Of a DNA stretch of 64,000 bases, positions 9,372-19,247 are shown piece by piece. The number at the start of each line of letters is the position of its first letter. Positions within the stretch are counted from its first letter, which is position 1. Source of the DNA: Acinetobacter guerrae (GTDB lineage: Bacteria; Pseudomonadota; Gammaproteobacteria; Pseudomonadales; Moraxellaceae); assembly GCF_009372255.1 (NCBI RefSeq), contig NZ_LXGN01000056.1, forward strand, positions 62,001-126,000, given 5' to 3'. Position numbers and translations under genes: made by a program. The notes beneath the pieces were generated by a model. It had not been told where the DNA came from. It did not search any database and saw nothing but the letters and a program-made list of their open reading frames with translations.

Positions 9372-9651
9372 AATCTAGAGATTCTGCTTTTAAAATGTTG
9401 GAAAAATGCCTGTTCCTTCTATCAATGTTTGCATGAATGATTTTAGTAACTTGGCTTAATTACATTTAGCCACAGTAATAAGCAGACTTTGGAAAATAGA
9501 GATATTACGTCTGTATAAATTAAACAACTTAAAATACTGTTTTTATTTATAGCAAGATTGATTCATGAATATTCCCGCCTAAGAGTTAAAATCAGGACCC
9601 TTTAGCTCTAGCGTAACCATTACTGTAACGTATTTATAAAGAGATTTAATT
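9372..9651 (+). repeat. Adhesin-duplication spacer, copy 2, with pilin 3' fossil
   Basis: This is a second copy of the 7933-8213 spacer with few differences. The fossil pilin tail lies at about 9592-9639 (AGCTCTAGCGTAACCATTAC core) and is closer to the intact gene at its 5' part than the first fossil is. Confidence 0.85.
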
Positions 9652-10806
9652 ATGTTTAGTTCTAAATTTAAAGATTTTATAAGTAGTTATAGTAATCTTC
9701 AATTTCGACAAGCAACCGCAATATCATCTTTGATGGGTTTAAGCTTATTGGGCTTTGAAGCACAAGCAGGCTATTCACCAATTATTATAAATCCAAGTGA
9801 TGGATACACAATTTCACTCGATAGTAATACACCAGTGGCAACAACTTCTGTAACTGGAAGTGATGGACAGAATTATTACCAAGTGGGTGAGGCAATAGAT
9901 ATTAGGGATACCTCTAAATCTGTACGCGTGTCAGGAAATGTAAAGTGTTTAGGAAAAACATGGGGACCGGGAAGTAATTGGGATATTCCAGCAAATAATG
10001 CTTATCACCTTCTATTTATGTACGTACCCAGAGCGGGTGTTACTATTAATGGTGTACCAGCCTATCGAATTAATTCCAATGTAGTCATGACACTTAAGTC
10101 AGATATGACAAATTCTTGGGTACAAAAAGGAAATGCAGTCGTGTGTGCAAACATTCCTGCAACTAGTCCTAATACGACGGATAAAGTTGATAATTTTACT
10201 GCACAGTTTCCAATCGTAGTCACTTTTTATTTAAATGAAAAGATTATTGATGGTCAAATTGTCATAAATGGCTTAGATCTAGCTGGGTATCTACGTACTT
10301 ACACGAATCCAGTGGGTAGACCTTCAATGCCGAAATCGCTTCCTATTGATCAAACTACTGCACCCATGAGATTAAAAGCTTCACAGTTGAATTTAGTTTC
10401 TTCATGTTCGACAGAGACGAACTCTGGGTCAGGGGGAACAGGAACGGGAACCTTAAATTTAAATCATGGAATGTTAAGTAGTACAAGTTATGACAGTCGT
10501 GTTAGTGGACATGTGAATTATAATTGTACGTTTTCAAAATCTACACCTGTGAAATTAAGGCTAGATTATGTCAAAGATGATGATCCCCAAAAGCGGTTAC
10601 CACTGAAAAACACCTTGATTGGTAGCACTGACAAAATCTATAGCGAGCTTATCCTGCGTGATGAAATTACTGGTGAGGCAGGAGCAGAAATTCAGACCAT
10701 TATCGAAAAATCAAAAAACATCACTATCACTAGCCATATACAGGGAAATAGTGCTGTTGCAGGGGATTATCAAGGTTCTGCATGGTTGATTGCGACATTT
10801 GATTAA
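9652..10806 (+). CDS. Two-domain fimbrial tip adhesin, copy 3
   Basis: A 384-residue paralog with signal peptide ending near FEAQA (residue 38). The N-terminal domain contains AYHLLFMYVPRAG and VVTFYLNEKIIDGQIVIN. The pilin-like domain runs from about LVSSCSTET to GSAWLIATFD. Its C-terminal third (KLRLDYVKDDDPQKRLPLKN) is closer to copy 1, while its N-terminus is closer to copy 2, which suggests gene conversion between copies. It is the last gene of the fimbrial locus and ends at a terminator shared with glmS. Confidence 0.78.
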   Translation: MFSSKFKDFISSYSNLQFRQATAISSLMGLSLLGFEAQAGYSPIIINPSDGYTISLDSNTPVATTSVTGSDGQNYYQVGEAIDIRDTSKSVRVSGNVKCLGKTWGPGSNWDIPANNAYHLLFMYVPRAGVTINGVPAYRINSNVVMTLKSDMTNSWVQKGNAVVCANIPATSPNTTDKVDNFTAQFPIVVTFYLNEKIIDGQIVINGLDLAGYLRTYTNPVGRPSMPKSLPIDQTTAPMRLKASQLNLVSSCSTETNSGSGGTGTGTLNLNHGMLSSTSYDSRVSGHVNYNCTFSKSTPVKLRLDYVKDDDPQKRLPLKNTLIGSTDKIYSELILRDEITGEAGAEIQTIIEKSKNITITSHIQGNSAVAGDYQGSAWLIATFD

Positions 10807-10830
10807 ATTTTAGATTTTATAACACATTGA

Positions 10831-10861
10831 AAAAACGCCTGTTTTTAGAACAGGCGTTTTT
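10831..10861. terminator. Bidirectional terminator between adhesin 3 and glmS
   Basis: AAAAACGCCTGTT (10831-10843) pairs with AACAGGCGTTTTT (10849-10861), giving a T run on both strands. It serves both convergent transcripts. Confidence 0.9.
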
Positions 10862-10864
10862 TTA

Positions 10865-10900
10865 TTATTCAACAGTAACCGATTTTGCCAAGTTTCTCGG
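10865..10900 (-). other. Putative attTn7 recognition region in the glmS 3' end
   Basis: The last codons of glmS (encoding NLAKSVTVE) closely match the conserved TnsD target. Insertion would be expected about 25 bases past the stop, inside the terminator at 10831-10861. No Tn7 end or tns gene is visible here, so the site appears unoccupied. Confidence 0.55.
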
Positions 10901-12703
10901 CTGATCGACATCTGTTCCACGTAATACTGCAACGTGATAAGAAAGTAACTGCACAGGGACACTATAAATAATCGGTGCCAGCCATGCATTGACTTTGGGA
11001 ATATAAACCACGTGTTGACGGTCTTTTTCCACAATCCCACTATTTTCATCGGCAAAGACAAAAAGCTCACCACCCCGTGCCTGAACTTCTTCCATATTGG
11101 ATTTTAATTTATCCAGCATGTCATCATTTGGTGCCAAAATAACGACAGGCATTTCATTGTCAACCAGAGCCAATGGGCCATGTTTGAGTTCGCCTGCTGC
11201 ATAACCTTCAGCATGAATATAAGAAATTTCTTTGAGCTTAAGCGCACCTTCCAAAGCGATTGGAAAATGAGTTCCACGTCCTAAAAATAAACAATGTTGT
11301 TTTTCAACAAAAAGTTCTGAAAGGCGTAAAATTTGATCATTTTGCTGCAATGTATCTAGCATAACTTTAGGGCAATGCCAAAGTTGTGTTGCAATCTCTG
11401 CAATTTGAGTATCAGAAATTTGTTGCTTCACCTGACCAATTTTCAAAATCAACAGCATTAAAGCGGCAAGCTGTGTAGTGAACGCTTTGGTTGAGGCAAC
11501 GCCAATTTCAGGGCCAGCCAAAGTTAATAAGTGATGATCTGTTTCGCGTACCATTGAAGATGTTGCGACATTACAAATGCTTAAAGTCACGATATCTAGT
11601 GCATTGGTCTTGGCGCGTTTTTGAGTTTCACGCAAAGCTGCCAAAGTATCTGCCGTTTCACCTGACTGAGAAATACACACATATAAGGTATTGGCCACAA
11701 TCACAGGTGAGCGATAACGGAATTCACTGGCAATTTCGATCTGACACGGAACCCCAATCAACTGCTCGAACCAGTATTTTGCAATCATGCCCGAATGGTA
11801 ACTGGTACCACAGGCAATAATTTGAACGCTTTGAATTTTGCTGAAATCGATTTCTGCATTTTTCAGGAAATCTTCACGTAGCGCATTGTTATTTAACGCC
11901 TGAGAAATGGTTTGCTGAATCGCATCTGGCTGCTCGTAGATTTCTTTGAGCATATAATGCTTATATTCACCTTTAGAAGCATTACTCACCGCAGCATCTA
12001 GTTCTTTAATCGGACGCTCAATACGTTCACCATGCGCATAAATATCAATACTGTCACGGGTTAAACGAGCAATATCACCTTCTTCCAGATATACAAAACG
12101 GTTAGTCACGGGTAAAAGTGCTAATTGATCTGAGCTGATGAAGTTTTCACCAATTCCGACACCGATCACCAGTGGTGAACCTTCGCGTACTGTGATTAAT
12201 TCATCTGGGTGTTGGGTATGTACAATCCCAAGTGCATAGGCGCCTTTAAGTTTTGGCACCACTTGACGTACTGCATCGAGCAAACTATCCGTATGTTTTA
12301 GGGCATCATTGACCAGATGTGCAACAACTTCAGTATCGGTTTGTGATGTGAACACATAACCCTCTGCCTGAAGTTGATCTTTAAGTTCCTGATAGTTTTC
12401 AATAATACCGTTATGGACTACAGCGACATTGCCAGACACATGGGGATGAGCATTATTTTCAGTCGGTTTACCATGTGTTGCCCAACGGGTATGGGCAATC
12501 CCTAGAGAACCTGTCAAATGATGTTCATTCACTGCTTCTGCCAAATTGGCAACTTTACCCACACGACGTTCGCGAAGAATTTGTTGGTTATTTACCAATG
12601 CAACGCCCGCAGAGTCATAACCACGGTATTCAAGGCGTTTTAAGCCTTCAATTAAAATATCGGTAATACTACGTTCAGCAACGCCGCCGACAATACCACA
12701 CAT
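10865..12703 (-). CDS. glmS: Glutamine-fructose-6-phosphate aminotransferase (isomerizing)
   Basis: A full-length 612-residue enzyme that makes glucosamine-6-phosphate from fructose-6-phosphate and glutamine, the first step to UDP-GlcNAc for peptidoglycan and LPS. The N-terminus MCGIVGG exposes the catalytic Cys of the class II glutaminase domain (about 1-220). Two SIS sugar-isomerase domains follow (ACGTSYHSG and FLGRGTHFPIALEGALKLKE). It ends LAKSVTVE, the conserved C-terminus whose DNA is read by Tn7. AGAGGA precedes the ATG, and the gene lies 12 bases after glmU, so the two probably form an operon. Confidence 0.97.
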   Translation of the reverse strand: MCGIVGGVAERSITDILIEGLKRLEYRGYDSAGVALVNNQQILRERRVGKVANLAEAVNEHHLTGSLGIAHTRWATHGKPTENNAHPHVSGNVAVVHNGIIENYQELKDQLQAEGYVFTSQTDTEVVAHLVNDALKHTDSLLDAVRQVVPKLKGAYALGIVHTQHPDELITVREGSPLVIGVGIGENFISSDQLALLPVTNRFVYLEEGDIARLTRDSIDIYAHGERIERPIKELDAAVSNASKGEYKHYMLKEIYEQPDAIQQTISQALNNNALREDFLKNAEIDFSKIQSVQIIACGTSYHSGMIAKYWFEQLIGVPCQIEIASEFRYRSPVIVANTLYVCISQSGETADTLAALRETQKRAKTNALDIVTLSICNVATSSMVRETDHHLLTLAGPEIGVASTKAFTTQLAALMLLILKIGQVKQQISDTQIAEIATQLWHCPKVMLDTLQQNDQILRLSELFVEKQHCLFLGRGTHFPIALEGALKLKEISYIHAEGYAAGELKHGPLALVDNEMPVVILAPNDDMLDKLKSNMEEVQARGGELFVFADENSGIVEKDRQHVVYIPKVNAWLAPIIYSVPVQLLSYHVAVLRGTDVDQPRNLAKSVTVE

Positions 12704-12715
12704 AGGTTAATCCTC

Positions 12716-14080
12716 TTATTTCTTCAACTTTTGGGGACGTTGATAGTTTGATTTTTCAAATTGTTCGGCACGTTCAAAGGCCAATGTATTTTCTGCGACA
12801 TTGCGGGTAATGACTGAGCCTGCACCCACTGTTGCGCCATTGCCAATCGTGATCGGAGCGACCAATGAACTATTTGAGCCAATAAACGCAGCATCGCCGA
12901 TTACGGTTTTATGCTTGTTGGCACCATCATAATTACAGGTAATTGTTCCTGCACCAATATTGGAACCCTCACCAACTTCGGCATCACCCAGATAGGTAAA
13001 ATGGTTGGCTTTGGAACCTAAACCGATACGGGTGTTTTTAACTTCCACAAAGTTACCAATATGTACTTCGTTGGCCAATACTGCACCCGGACGTAAACGC
13101 GCAAAAGGTCCAATGAGGGTGTTTTCACCAACAATGGCATTTTCAAACACGCTATACGGCTGAACTTTTGTGCCTGCGGCGATAGAGGTATTTTTGAGAA
13201 TACATCCAGCTCCAATTTCAACACCGTTACCGAGTTCGCATTCACCTTCAATAATCACATTGATATCAATGCGAACATCCTGACCGACTTTAAGTGAACC
13301 ACGCAAATCAAAACGAGCAGGATCACTCAAGGTAACACCTTGTTGCATCAATTCAATGGCTTTTTGCTGTTGAAATTCGCGTTCCAAAGCCGACAGTTGC
13401 AGGCGATCATTTACACCTTCAACTTCATAGGCAAGTTGGGGTTGAATAGAAGCAATTTCAAGACCATCTGCAACTGCCATTGCCACAATATCAGTCAGGT
13501 AATATTCACCTTGAGCATTCTGATTGGAAAGTTTAGGCAGCCATTCATGTAGTTTTTGATTGTTGACACAGTAAATTCCTGTGTTGATTTCCTGAATTTT
13601 ACGCTGTTCTTCGCTAGCATCTTTATGTTCTACAATCGCCTGAATCAGATTGTTTTGGCGAACAATACGACCATAACCTGTTGGGTTTTCGACATTTAAG
13701 GTGATCATCCCAATACCAGAAGGCGTAGAAGCTTCGAGCAGTTGTTCGAGTGTCTGCTCTCGTACCAATGGCACATCGCCATATAGAATGAGTGAAATAC
13801 CGTCTTTAGGTAAAACTGACAAGGTCATTTGTACGGCATGCCCTGTGCCAAGTTGCTCGGCTTGTTCAACCCATTGAATTTTTTCTTGTGCAAATTGTTG
13901 TTGTACCAGATCACCGCCGTGACCATAAATTGTAATAATATTACTGGCGTTGAGTTTCTTTGCAGTGCGAATGACATGACCCAATAAAGGTTGTCCAGCA
14001 AGGGGTTGTAATACTTTTGGAAGTTGGGAGCGCATCCGCGTTCCTTTACCTGCTGCAAGAATAATAACGGTCGTTGACAT
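12716..14080 (-). CDS. glmU: Bifunctional GlcNAc-1-P uridyltransferase / GlcN-1-P acetyltransferase
   Basis: A 454-residue enzyme for the last two steps to UDP-GlcNAc. The N-terminal pyrophosphorylase domain starts with [19 protein letters not shown]. The C-terminal half is a left-handed beta-helix of hexapeptide repeats ([15 protein letters not shown] through [11 protein letters not shown]) with the acetyltransferase region [20 protein letters not shown]. Length and domain order are standard. It lies upstream of glmS in the same direction. Confidence 0.97.
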   Translation of the reverse strand: MSTTVIILAAGKGTRMRSQLPKVLQPLAGQPLLGHVIRTAKKLNASNIITIYGHGGDLVQQQFAQEKIQWVEQAEQLGTGHAVQMTLSVLPKDGISLILYGDVPLVREQTLEQLLEASTPSGIGMITLNVENPTGYGRIVRQNNLIQAIVEHKDASEEQRKIQEINTGIYCVNNQKLHEWLPKLSNQNAQGEYYLTDIVAMAVADGLEIASIQPQLAYEVEGVNDRLQLSALEREFQQQKAIELMQQGVTLSDPARFDLRGSLKVGQDVRIDINVIIEGECELGNGVEIGAGCILKNTSIAAGTKVQPYSVFENAIVGENTLIGPFARLRPGAVLANEVHIGNFVEVKNTRIGLGSKANHFTYLGDAEVGEGSNIGAGTITCNYDGANKHKTVIGDAAFIGSNSSLVAPITIGNGATVGAGSVITRNVAENTLAFERAEQFEKSNYQRPQKLKK

Positions 14081-14091
14081 GAATAACCTAC

Positions 14092-14616
14092 TTAACGGCT
14101 TAGACCAAACAATAAATAAATGAAGATACAGAGCGCAGCCCAGATTCCTGCGATAATATCGTCAAGCATGATACCAAAACCACCCTCTACGCGTCGATCA
14201 ATCACGCGAATTGGCCATGGTTTCCAGACATCAAACAGTCGAAATAGCAGAAAGCTGATGAGTGCCCATTGTATATTCATTAGATTAAAAAAGATTAAAG
14301 GCAAAACAGTAATGGATTGACCTGCAAATTCATCCCAAACAATACGTCCATCATCATGTACGCCCATCAAATCTGCAGTTTTACCGCAAATATAGATTCC
14401 AACCAGACTCATGATAATAATCACAAGCAGGGATGGATAAAAACCGAGAGATACCCAAATCGGAATAAATAACAATGCAAACGCTGAACCGAATGTTCCT
14501 GGAGCTTTCGGCAGTAGTCCTGAGCCAAAACCAACACCACAAAAGGTGATGAAACGGTCTGACCAGCGCATACTCTGAAAAGAAATGGGGATTTTAGGCA
14601 AAATGTTGATATCCAT
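14092..14616 (-). CDS. pgpA: Phosphatidylglycerophosphatase A
   Basis: This membrane enzyme dephosphorylates phosphatidylglycerophosphate. Family motifs are [33 protein letters not shown] and [14 protein letters not shown], with hydrophobic segments between them and a C-terminal DDIIAG region. I chose the ATG at 14616 ([10 protein letters not shown], 174 residues) because it places the first motif at about residue 29 as in other PgpA proteins. This start overlaps thiL by 23 bases; a TTG at 14652 or the ATG at 14571 are alternatives, and none has a strong ribosome site. Confidence 0.88.
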   Translation of the reverse strand: MDINILPKIPISFQSMRWSDRFITFCGVGFGSGLLPKAPGTFGSAFALLFIPIWVSLGFYPSLLVIIIMSLVGIYICGKTADLMGVHDDGRIVWDEFAGQSITVLPLIFFNLMNIQWALISFLLFRLFDVWKPWPIRVIDRRVEGGFGIMLDDIIAGIWAALCIFIYLLFGLSR

Positions 14617-15511
14617 GAAACTGAACAGGATGGTCTTGACCATTATGCTCAAATATTAATTTTGTGTCCTGTGTAATCAGGCCAATCATTGTAATCTTGA
14701 CATTTAATTGTTGTTGCAAAAGTTTTTCGTAATTTTGCGGGCTTATTGTAAAACAAAGTTCATAATCATCGCCACCCGCCAACGCATATTGCCATTTTTG
14801 TTGATCTGGCAGTATTTGCAGCGCAGGGTCAAGAGGCAGTTGATCGAGAAAGATCTTAGCGCCCACATTGGATGCCTTAAGAATGTGACCTAAATCCTGT
14901 GCCAAGCCATCTGAAACATCGATCATGCTAGAGGCTAATCCCTTAAGGGTTTGACCGAGTTCACAGCGTGGGGTTGGATAGTCTAATCTGGATTGTAAGG
15001 CTTCACCTAAATGTTGCAAACCGTAGGCAGCATCGCCAACCTGCCCACTCACCACAATATAATCGCCTGCCTGAGCGCCTGAGCGACAAATCGCCTGACC
15101 TGATTCAATATAACCGAGTGCTGTGACGGTAATGGTGAGGTGTGGACTTTGGGTGGTATCTCCACCAATCAGTGCGACATCAAATCGATCGCAACAATCG
15201 AAAAGTCCCTGACTAAAGCCTTGTAGCCAGTCATGGTCGATGTTGGGTAGACTCAATGCTAATAAAATACTATGAGGTATTGCACCCATAGCCGCAATGT
15301 CAGACAAATTCACAGCCACACTTTTCCATCCAATTGCATGGGGGGAGGTTTCAAGTGGAAAATGTCGACCTGCAACCAGTGTATCGGTACAAATCACCAA
15401 TTGTTGATTGGTAGGAGGGGTCAAAATAGCTGAGTCATCACCGATGCCAATATCGTCCTGTTGTTTAAAAGGACGAGTAAAGTATTGATCGATAATTGAA
15501 AACTCAGCCAT
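14594..15511 (-). CDS. thiL: Thiamine-monophosphate kinase
   Basis: A 305-residue kinase of the PurM fold that phosphorylates thiamine phosphate to the active cofactor thiamine diphosphate. Motifs include the N-terminal GIGDDSAIL, VNLSDIAAMGA, GGDTTQSP and MIDVSDGLAQDL, with the acidic Mg-binding residues present. It lies between nusB (14 bases) and pgpA (overlap) in the common gammaproteobacterial order. Confidence 0.95.
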   Translation of the reverse strand: MAEFSIIDQYFTRPFKQQDDIGIGDDSAILTPPTNQQLVICTDTLVAGRHFPLETSPHAIGWKSVAVNLSDIAAMGAIPHSILLALSLPNIDHDWLQGFSQGLFDCCDRFDVALIGGDTTQSPHLTITVTALGYIESGQAICRSGAQAGDYIVVSGQVGDAAYGLQHLGEALQSRLDYPTPRCELGQTLKGLASSMIDVSDGLAQDLGHILKASNVGAKIFLDQLPLDPALQILPDQQKWQYALAGGDDYELCFTISPQNYEKLLQQQLNVKITMIGLITQDTKLIFEHNGQDHPVQFHGYQHFA

Positions 15512-15525
15512 GACTTAAAAGCTGC

Positions 15526-15975
15526 TTATTGAGCTTGCTGTTTTTCTGCTTCACGTAGTGTGGAAGCTAAACGATCTAATACACCATTGATGTATTTATG
15601 GCTGTCTGCACCACCAAAATGTTTAGCTAACTCAATGGCTTCATCCAGTACCACACGGTAAGGAATTTCCATATGATCGCGCAGTTCATATGCACCTAAA
15701 CGTAAAGTTGCCAACTCGACACCATCCAGTGCTTTAAGCTCACGGTCAAGTACAGGAATTAGCAAGGTATCCAGATGGTCATGATCTGCAATGACTTGGG
15801 TTAGCAATTCATGATAATAGCCAAGATCAACCTTATGCATGGCATTTTCGGCACGAGTACGCGCTTCAATTTCATGTACAGGATTGTGGCTCATTTGCCA
15901 TTCATAAATACCTTGTACCGCAAAACGACGTGCTTTACGTTTTGCCGCATATACGGCTTGAAGTGTTTGAGACAT
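15526..15975 (-). CDS. nusB: Transcription antitermination factor NusB
   Basis: A 149-residue all-helical protein that binds boxA RNA with NusE and supports antitermination of rRNA operons. [16 protein letters not shown] and the C-terminal half ([29 protein letters not shown], in pieces) are diagnostic. The start lies 3 bases after the ribH stop. Confidence 0.95.
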   Translation of the reverse strand: MSQTLQAVYAAKRKARRFAVQGIYEWQMSHNPVHEIEARTRAENAMHKVDLGYYHELLTQVIADHDHLDTLLIPVLDRELKALDGVELATLRLGAYELRDHMEIPYRVVLDEAIELAKHFGGADSHKYINGVLDRLASTLREAEKQQAQ

Positions 15976-15978
15976 GCC

Positions 15979-16449
15979 TTAGATTGCCTTTAACAAATTA
16001 ACCATTTCAATTGCAGTCAATGCAGCTTCTGAGCCTTTATTGCCTGCTTTTGTACCAGAGCGTTCAATCGCCTGTTCAATGCTATCTGTGGTCAGTACGC
16101 CATTGATGACAGGAAGTGTGCTTTCAAGTGCAACTACGCCCAAGCCTTTGGCACATTCACCAGCGACAAAATCAAAATGCGGTGTGCTGCCACGAATCAC
16201 TGCGCCAAGTGCAATGATGGCATCAAATTTATCTGATGCTGCTAATTTTTTCGCGACAATTGGAAGTTCCCATGCACCTGGTGCATAAGCTACAGTGATA
16301 TTGTCTTCACTCACGCCATGACGTTTTAAGGTGTCAATTGCACCTTCAAGCAAATGCTCAACCACAAAGCTGTTAAAACGACCCACTAAAATCGCGTAAC
16401 GGCCTTCGCTCGCGAGATGTAATAAACCTTCAATTCGGCGAATTGCCAT
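15979..16449 (-). CDS. ribH: 6,7-dimethyl-8-ribityllumazine synthase
   Basis: A 156-residue enzyme that condenses the ribitylamino-pyrimidine with dihydroxybutanone phosphate, the step before riboflavin synthase. Motifs include [30 protein letters not shown], the loop [14 protein letters not shown] and [16 protein letters not shown]. It sits between ribB, which supplies one substrate, and nusB. Confidence 0.95.
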   Translation of the reverse strand: MAIRRIEGLLHLASEGRYAILVGRFNSFVVEHLLEGAIDTLKRHGVSEDNITVAYAPGAWELPIVAKKLAASDKFDAIIALGAVIRGSTPHFDFVAGECAKGLGVVALESTLPVINGVLTTDSIEQAIERSGTKAGNKGSEAALTAIEMVNLLKAI

Positions 16450-16460
16450 AATAACCTCGA

Positions 16461-17582
16461 TTAATTTTCTATCGTTTGATCAGCAGAAATATATTCTACC
16501 ACTTCTAAATTAAAGCCTGACAGTGCATTAAAGCGTAAAGGCGAGCTAAGGAGCTTCATTTTCTCTACACCCAAATCACGTAAAATCTGTGCGCCGACAC
16601 CAATGGTCTGATATTGGTGTGACAGTGCTGCATTGGACTTTACTGGTTTTGGCTTATTCATGCTTTCAAGCGCTGGCCCTAAATCCTGTAAATGATCCTG
16701 CCCAATCCAGACCAAAACTCCACGTTCAGCCGCAGCGATGGTGCTGAGTGCACGATCTAAATTCCATGCAGGTTCGCCATCTTGTTTATTGATTTTGAGT
16801 AAATCACGGACTGGATTAAAACCATGGACACGAACAGTCGTCACGCCATCTTTAGGTTCACCTTTCACCAACGCCAGATGAATATCGGGATTGCCAATTT
16901 CACGATAACGATACAGTTCAAATGAACCATACTCGGTTTCAATGGTTTGTTGTCCCAAACGTTCAACGGTTTGTTCATTGGTCATGCGGTAATGAATAAG
17001 GTCAGCAATGGTTCCAATCTTTAAACCATGTTTTTCGGCAAAAACTTCTAAATCTGGACGACGTGCCATCGTGCCATCTTCATTAATGATTTCACAAATG
17101 ACAGAAGCAGGTTCCAAACCAGCAAGGCGCGTCAGGTCACAGCCTGCTTCGGTGTGTCCCGCACGGTGTAGTACTCCACCTGGTTGTGCCATCAGTGGAA
17201 AAATATGACCTGGCTGCACAATATCTGCTGGTTTGGCATGTGCTGCGACTGCGGCATGAATCGTATGCGCACGTTCAGCCGCAGAGATTCCTGTGGTAAT
17301 ACCTTCAGCAGCTTCGATCGACAGGGTAAAATTCGTCGCGTGTTGTGCGCCGTTTTGATCGACCATTAGCGGTAAATTAAGCTGTTGGCAACGTTCGCGA
17401 CTTAAGGTTAAACATACCAGACCACGGGCATGGGTAATCATAAAGTTGATATCTTCTGGACGCACGTGTGTAGCGGCAATGACTAAATCACCTTCATTTT
17501 CGCGATCTTCATCATCCATTAAGATGACCATTTTGCCAGCACGGATGTCCGCGACCAGTTCTTCAACATTACTTAACGGCAT
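16461..17582 (-). CDS. ribB: 3,4-dihydroxy-2-butanone-4-phosphate synthase with degenerate RibA-like domain
   Basis: A 373-residue fusion. Residues 1 to about 200 are RibB, with the acidic motif [10 protein letters not shown] and the [16 protein letters not shown] active-site stretch. The rest aligns in layout with GTP cyclohydrolase II, but where RibA has its zinc-binding cysteines after VRVH this protein reads [15 protein letters not shown] with no Cys. The second activity is therefore unlikely. This type, known as RibBX in gammaproteobacteria, should be called RibB only, and true RibA must be elsewhere. No FMN riboswitch was recognised upstream. Confidence 0.93.
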   Translation of the reverse strand: MPLSNVEELVADIRAGKMVILMDDEDRENEGDLVIAATHVRPEDINFMITHARGLVCLTLSRERCQQLNLPLMVDQNGAQHATNFTLSIEAAEGITTGISAAERAHTIHAAVAAHAKPADIVQPGHIFPLMAQPGGVLHRAGHTEAGCDLTRLAGLEPASVICEIINEDGTMARRPDLEVFAEKHGLKIGTIADLIHYRMTNEQTVERLGQQTIETEYGSFELYRYREIGNPDIHLALVKGEPKDGVTTVRVHGFNPVRDLLKINKQDGEPAWNLDRALSTIAAAERGVLVWIGQDHLQDLGPALESMNKPKPVKSNAALSHQYQTIGVGAQILRDLGVEKMKLLSSPLRFNALSGFNLEVVEYISADQTIEN

Positions 17583-17708
17583 GAGCCTTCACCTTTTGAT
17601 GATGTCCAAAAGACAGTTACGTTCACAATGTGCTGCATAGTCTACCGTGTTTTGGGCAGATTTGCCTATGCTTCTCTGATTTAGTTCTTGAGTTCTCTTT
17701 ATACACAT

Positions 17709-17722
17709 AAGTGAATTCACTT
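17709..17722. promoter_or_regulatory. 14-base perfect palindrome upstream of ribB
   Basis: AAGTGAATTCACTT is its own reverse complement and lies about 130 bases before ribB. On the minus strand it falls between TTCAAG and TATAAA, which could form a weak promoter, so it could be an operator. No regulator is assigned. The rest of 17583-17843 shows nothing else. Confidence 0.35.
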
Positions 17723-17843
17723 GAAAAGTACTGTAATTCTTAAATGCTGAAATTTTGTTTGCTTTCTAGACAAAGGCTTTGCGTATATTAAGATAAAATA
17801 TAAATTCAATCACTTAAGGTAAATCAAATCGGTCTAAATATAA

Positions 17844-17866
17844 AAACTCCCCAGAAAGGGGAGTTT
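17844..17866 (-). terminator. Terminator of the membrane-protein gene at 17881-19188
   Basis: AAACTCCCC (17844-17852) pairs with GGGGAGTTT (17858-17866). On the minus strand the stem is followed by TTTATA just after the gene's stop codon. Confidence 0.85.
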
Positions 17867-17880
17867 CAGAGTTTTTGATT

Positions 17881-19188
17881 TTATCGTTCTGATTGTGGGT
17901 CTGTCTGATTTTCAATTGAAGTTTTGGCTTTTTTCCCCATCAAAATTTCAGTGCGAATATGTTGGGCAAGCTCTGCGCATTCTGTATTCATGCCATTTTG
18001 CATAAAGGCGTGACGCGTTAAAACATTGGCTGGATTTGGCATCGCGACAAGTTGATAGCATTCACTAATCGCTTTGAGTTGTTCATTATTTAAATGTAAA
18101 GCTGACTCTTTGGCATGTAAATGACTGGTGAGGCGTTGTGCTGCTTGTACAGCATCCAGTTGCATCGCAGCCACCGCAGTGGAAACCGCAGAGCGAGTTT
18201 GTAAGGCAAAACGTTTATCTTCACGATAGCGTTTATATAGAACATCTGACAATAACTGAAATACTGCGCCAATCATCAGTAAACAATCAATCGCATTCAC
18301 TTCCTGATCTGAAATAGTTAAATTTGCGCCATTTGCATCAAACTCATTTATAACATTGATACTGGACGGGCTGAGTTGATAATGTTTAGTACACAGTTCA
18401 ATGCTTTTATTTAGAAAGATTTGGCACAGTTTAAAATAAGGCAAAGAAACGGATTGGTTGACACTATTTAACAATTGTTTAGGGTCATAGAACTGAATGT
18501 TCAGTGCTAGAGTATGATCGGTCTGATCCTGATTGATTGATTCTATAATGGGTGCGGCTTTGGGTTTAGGCTGTTGTTTTGCCTGTGAAACGAGTGTCAC
18601 GGTGTTTTGCTTTTCAAGCTCAAGTGCTTGAGTAAGCTGTTGAATTTCATGTTTCAGGCGTGATTCGTTATTAATACGTGCCAAATATTCACTGCGGCTT
18701 GGGCGGGCAATCGCACGGTAAGCGAGCCACAATAAGCCATGAATCAGAAATGACACCAAAATCGCCAACCATTGGGTTCTTAAAATTTCACCAATACTTG
18801 GCTGAATCAGGGTAATTTCAATACTGCCGACTTTCTTTTCATTTTGCAGCGCATCACGAACAAAAACTTCACCTTGGCGGGTTTGTGACATGCCACTGGT
18901 CGCTAAAACCTGTTTGTTGGCATCTAAAATCCGAATCGAGGCAACGCTAGGATTAGTTGCGTAGCGATTTGCCAGAAGTGCCAAAGAAACCGTGTTGGCT
19001 GGTTCTAGCTCGGTTAAACTGTCCGTCACCAGTTGACTGGTCATGAGTTGACCTTGACTGGCACGGTTTTCATTGAGCTGATGCGTCGTTGCAATCACCA
19101 GTAAAAAGGTATGCAAAGCAAAACTTACGATTAATAGGCTAGCAAATAGCCCCTGTCTAGGTGCGTTCAACGTAAACTTCCAAGGCAA
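17881..19188 (-). CDS. Inner-membrane protein divergent from serB (AhpA/YtjB-like)
   Basis: A 435-residue protein with a membrane segment at about 14-36, a periplasmic domain of about 100 residues, a second membrane segment near 140-158, and a coiled-coil stretch (RINNESRLKHEIQQLTQALE) leading into a long cytoplasmic part. No histidine-kinase or GGDEF motif is seen. Its topology and its place divergent from serB match Smp/YtjB of enterics, so I suggest that family, but the C-terminal part is longer. It appears to start at TTG (19188), because the next ATG lies after the first membrane segment. Confidence 0.65.
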   Translation of the reverse strand: MPWKFTLNAPRQGLFASLLIVSFALHTFLLVIATTHQLNENRASQGQLMTSQLVTDSLTELEPANTVSLALLANRYATNPSVASIRILDANKQVLATSGMSQTRQGEVFVRDALQNEKKVGSIEITLIQPSIGEILRTQWLAILVSFLIHGLLWLAYRAIARPSRSEYLARINNESRLKHEIQQLTQALELEKQNTVTLVSQAKQQPKPKAAPIIESINQDQTDHTLALNIQFYDPKQLLNSVNQSVSLPYFKLCQIFLNKSIELCTKHYQLSPSSINVINEFDANGANLTISDQEVNAIDCLLMIGAVFQLLSDVLYKRYREDKRFALQTRSAVSTAVAAMQLDAVQAAQRLTSHLHAKESALHLNNEQLKAISECYQLVAMPNPANVLTRHAFMQNGMNTECAELAQHIRTEILMGKKAKTSIENQTDPQSER

Positions 19189-19247
19189 ATAGATTCAAAT
19201 TCGATTATCATTCTAACAATAGTTGCAGCTCAGACCCGAGTCAATTC

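Noticed and set aside
17583..17880. FMN riboswitch ahead of ribB
   Set aside because: None of the conserved RFN element segments was seen on the minus strand.
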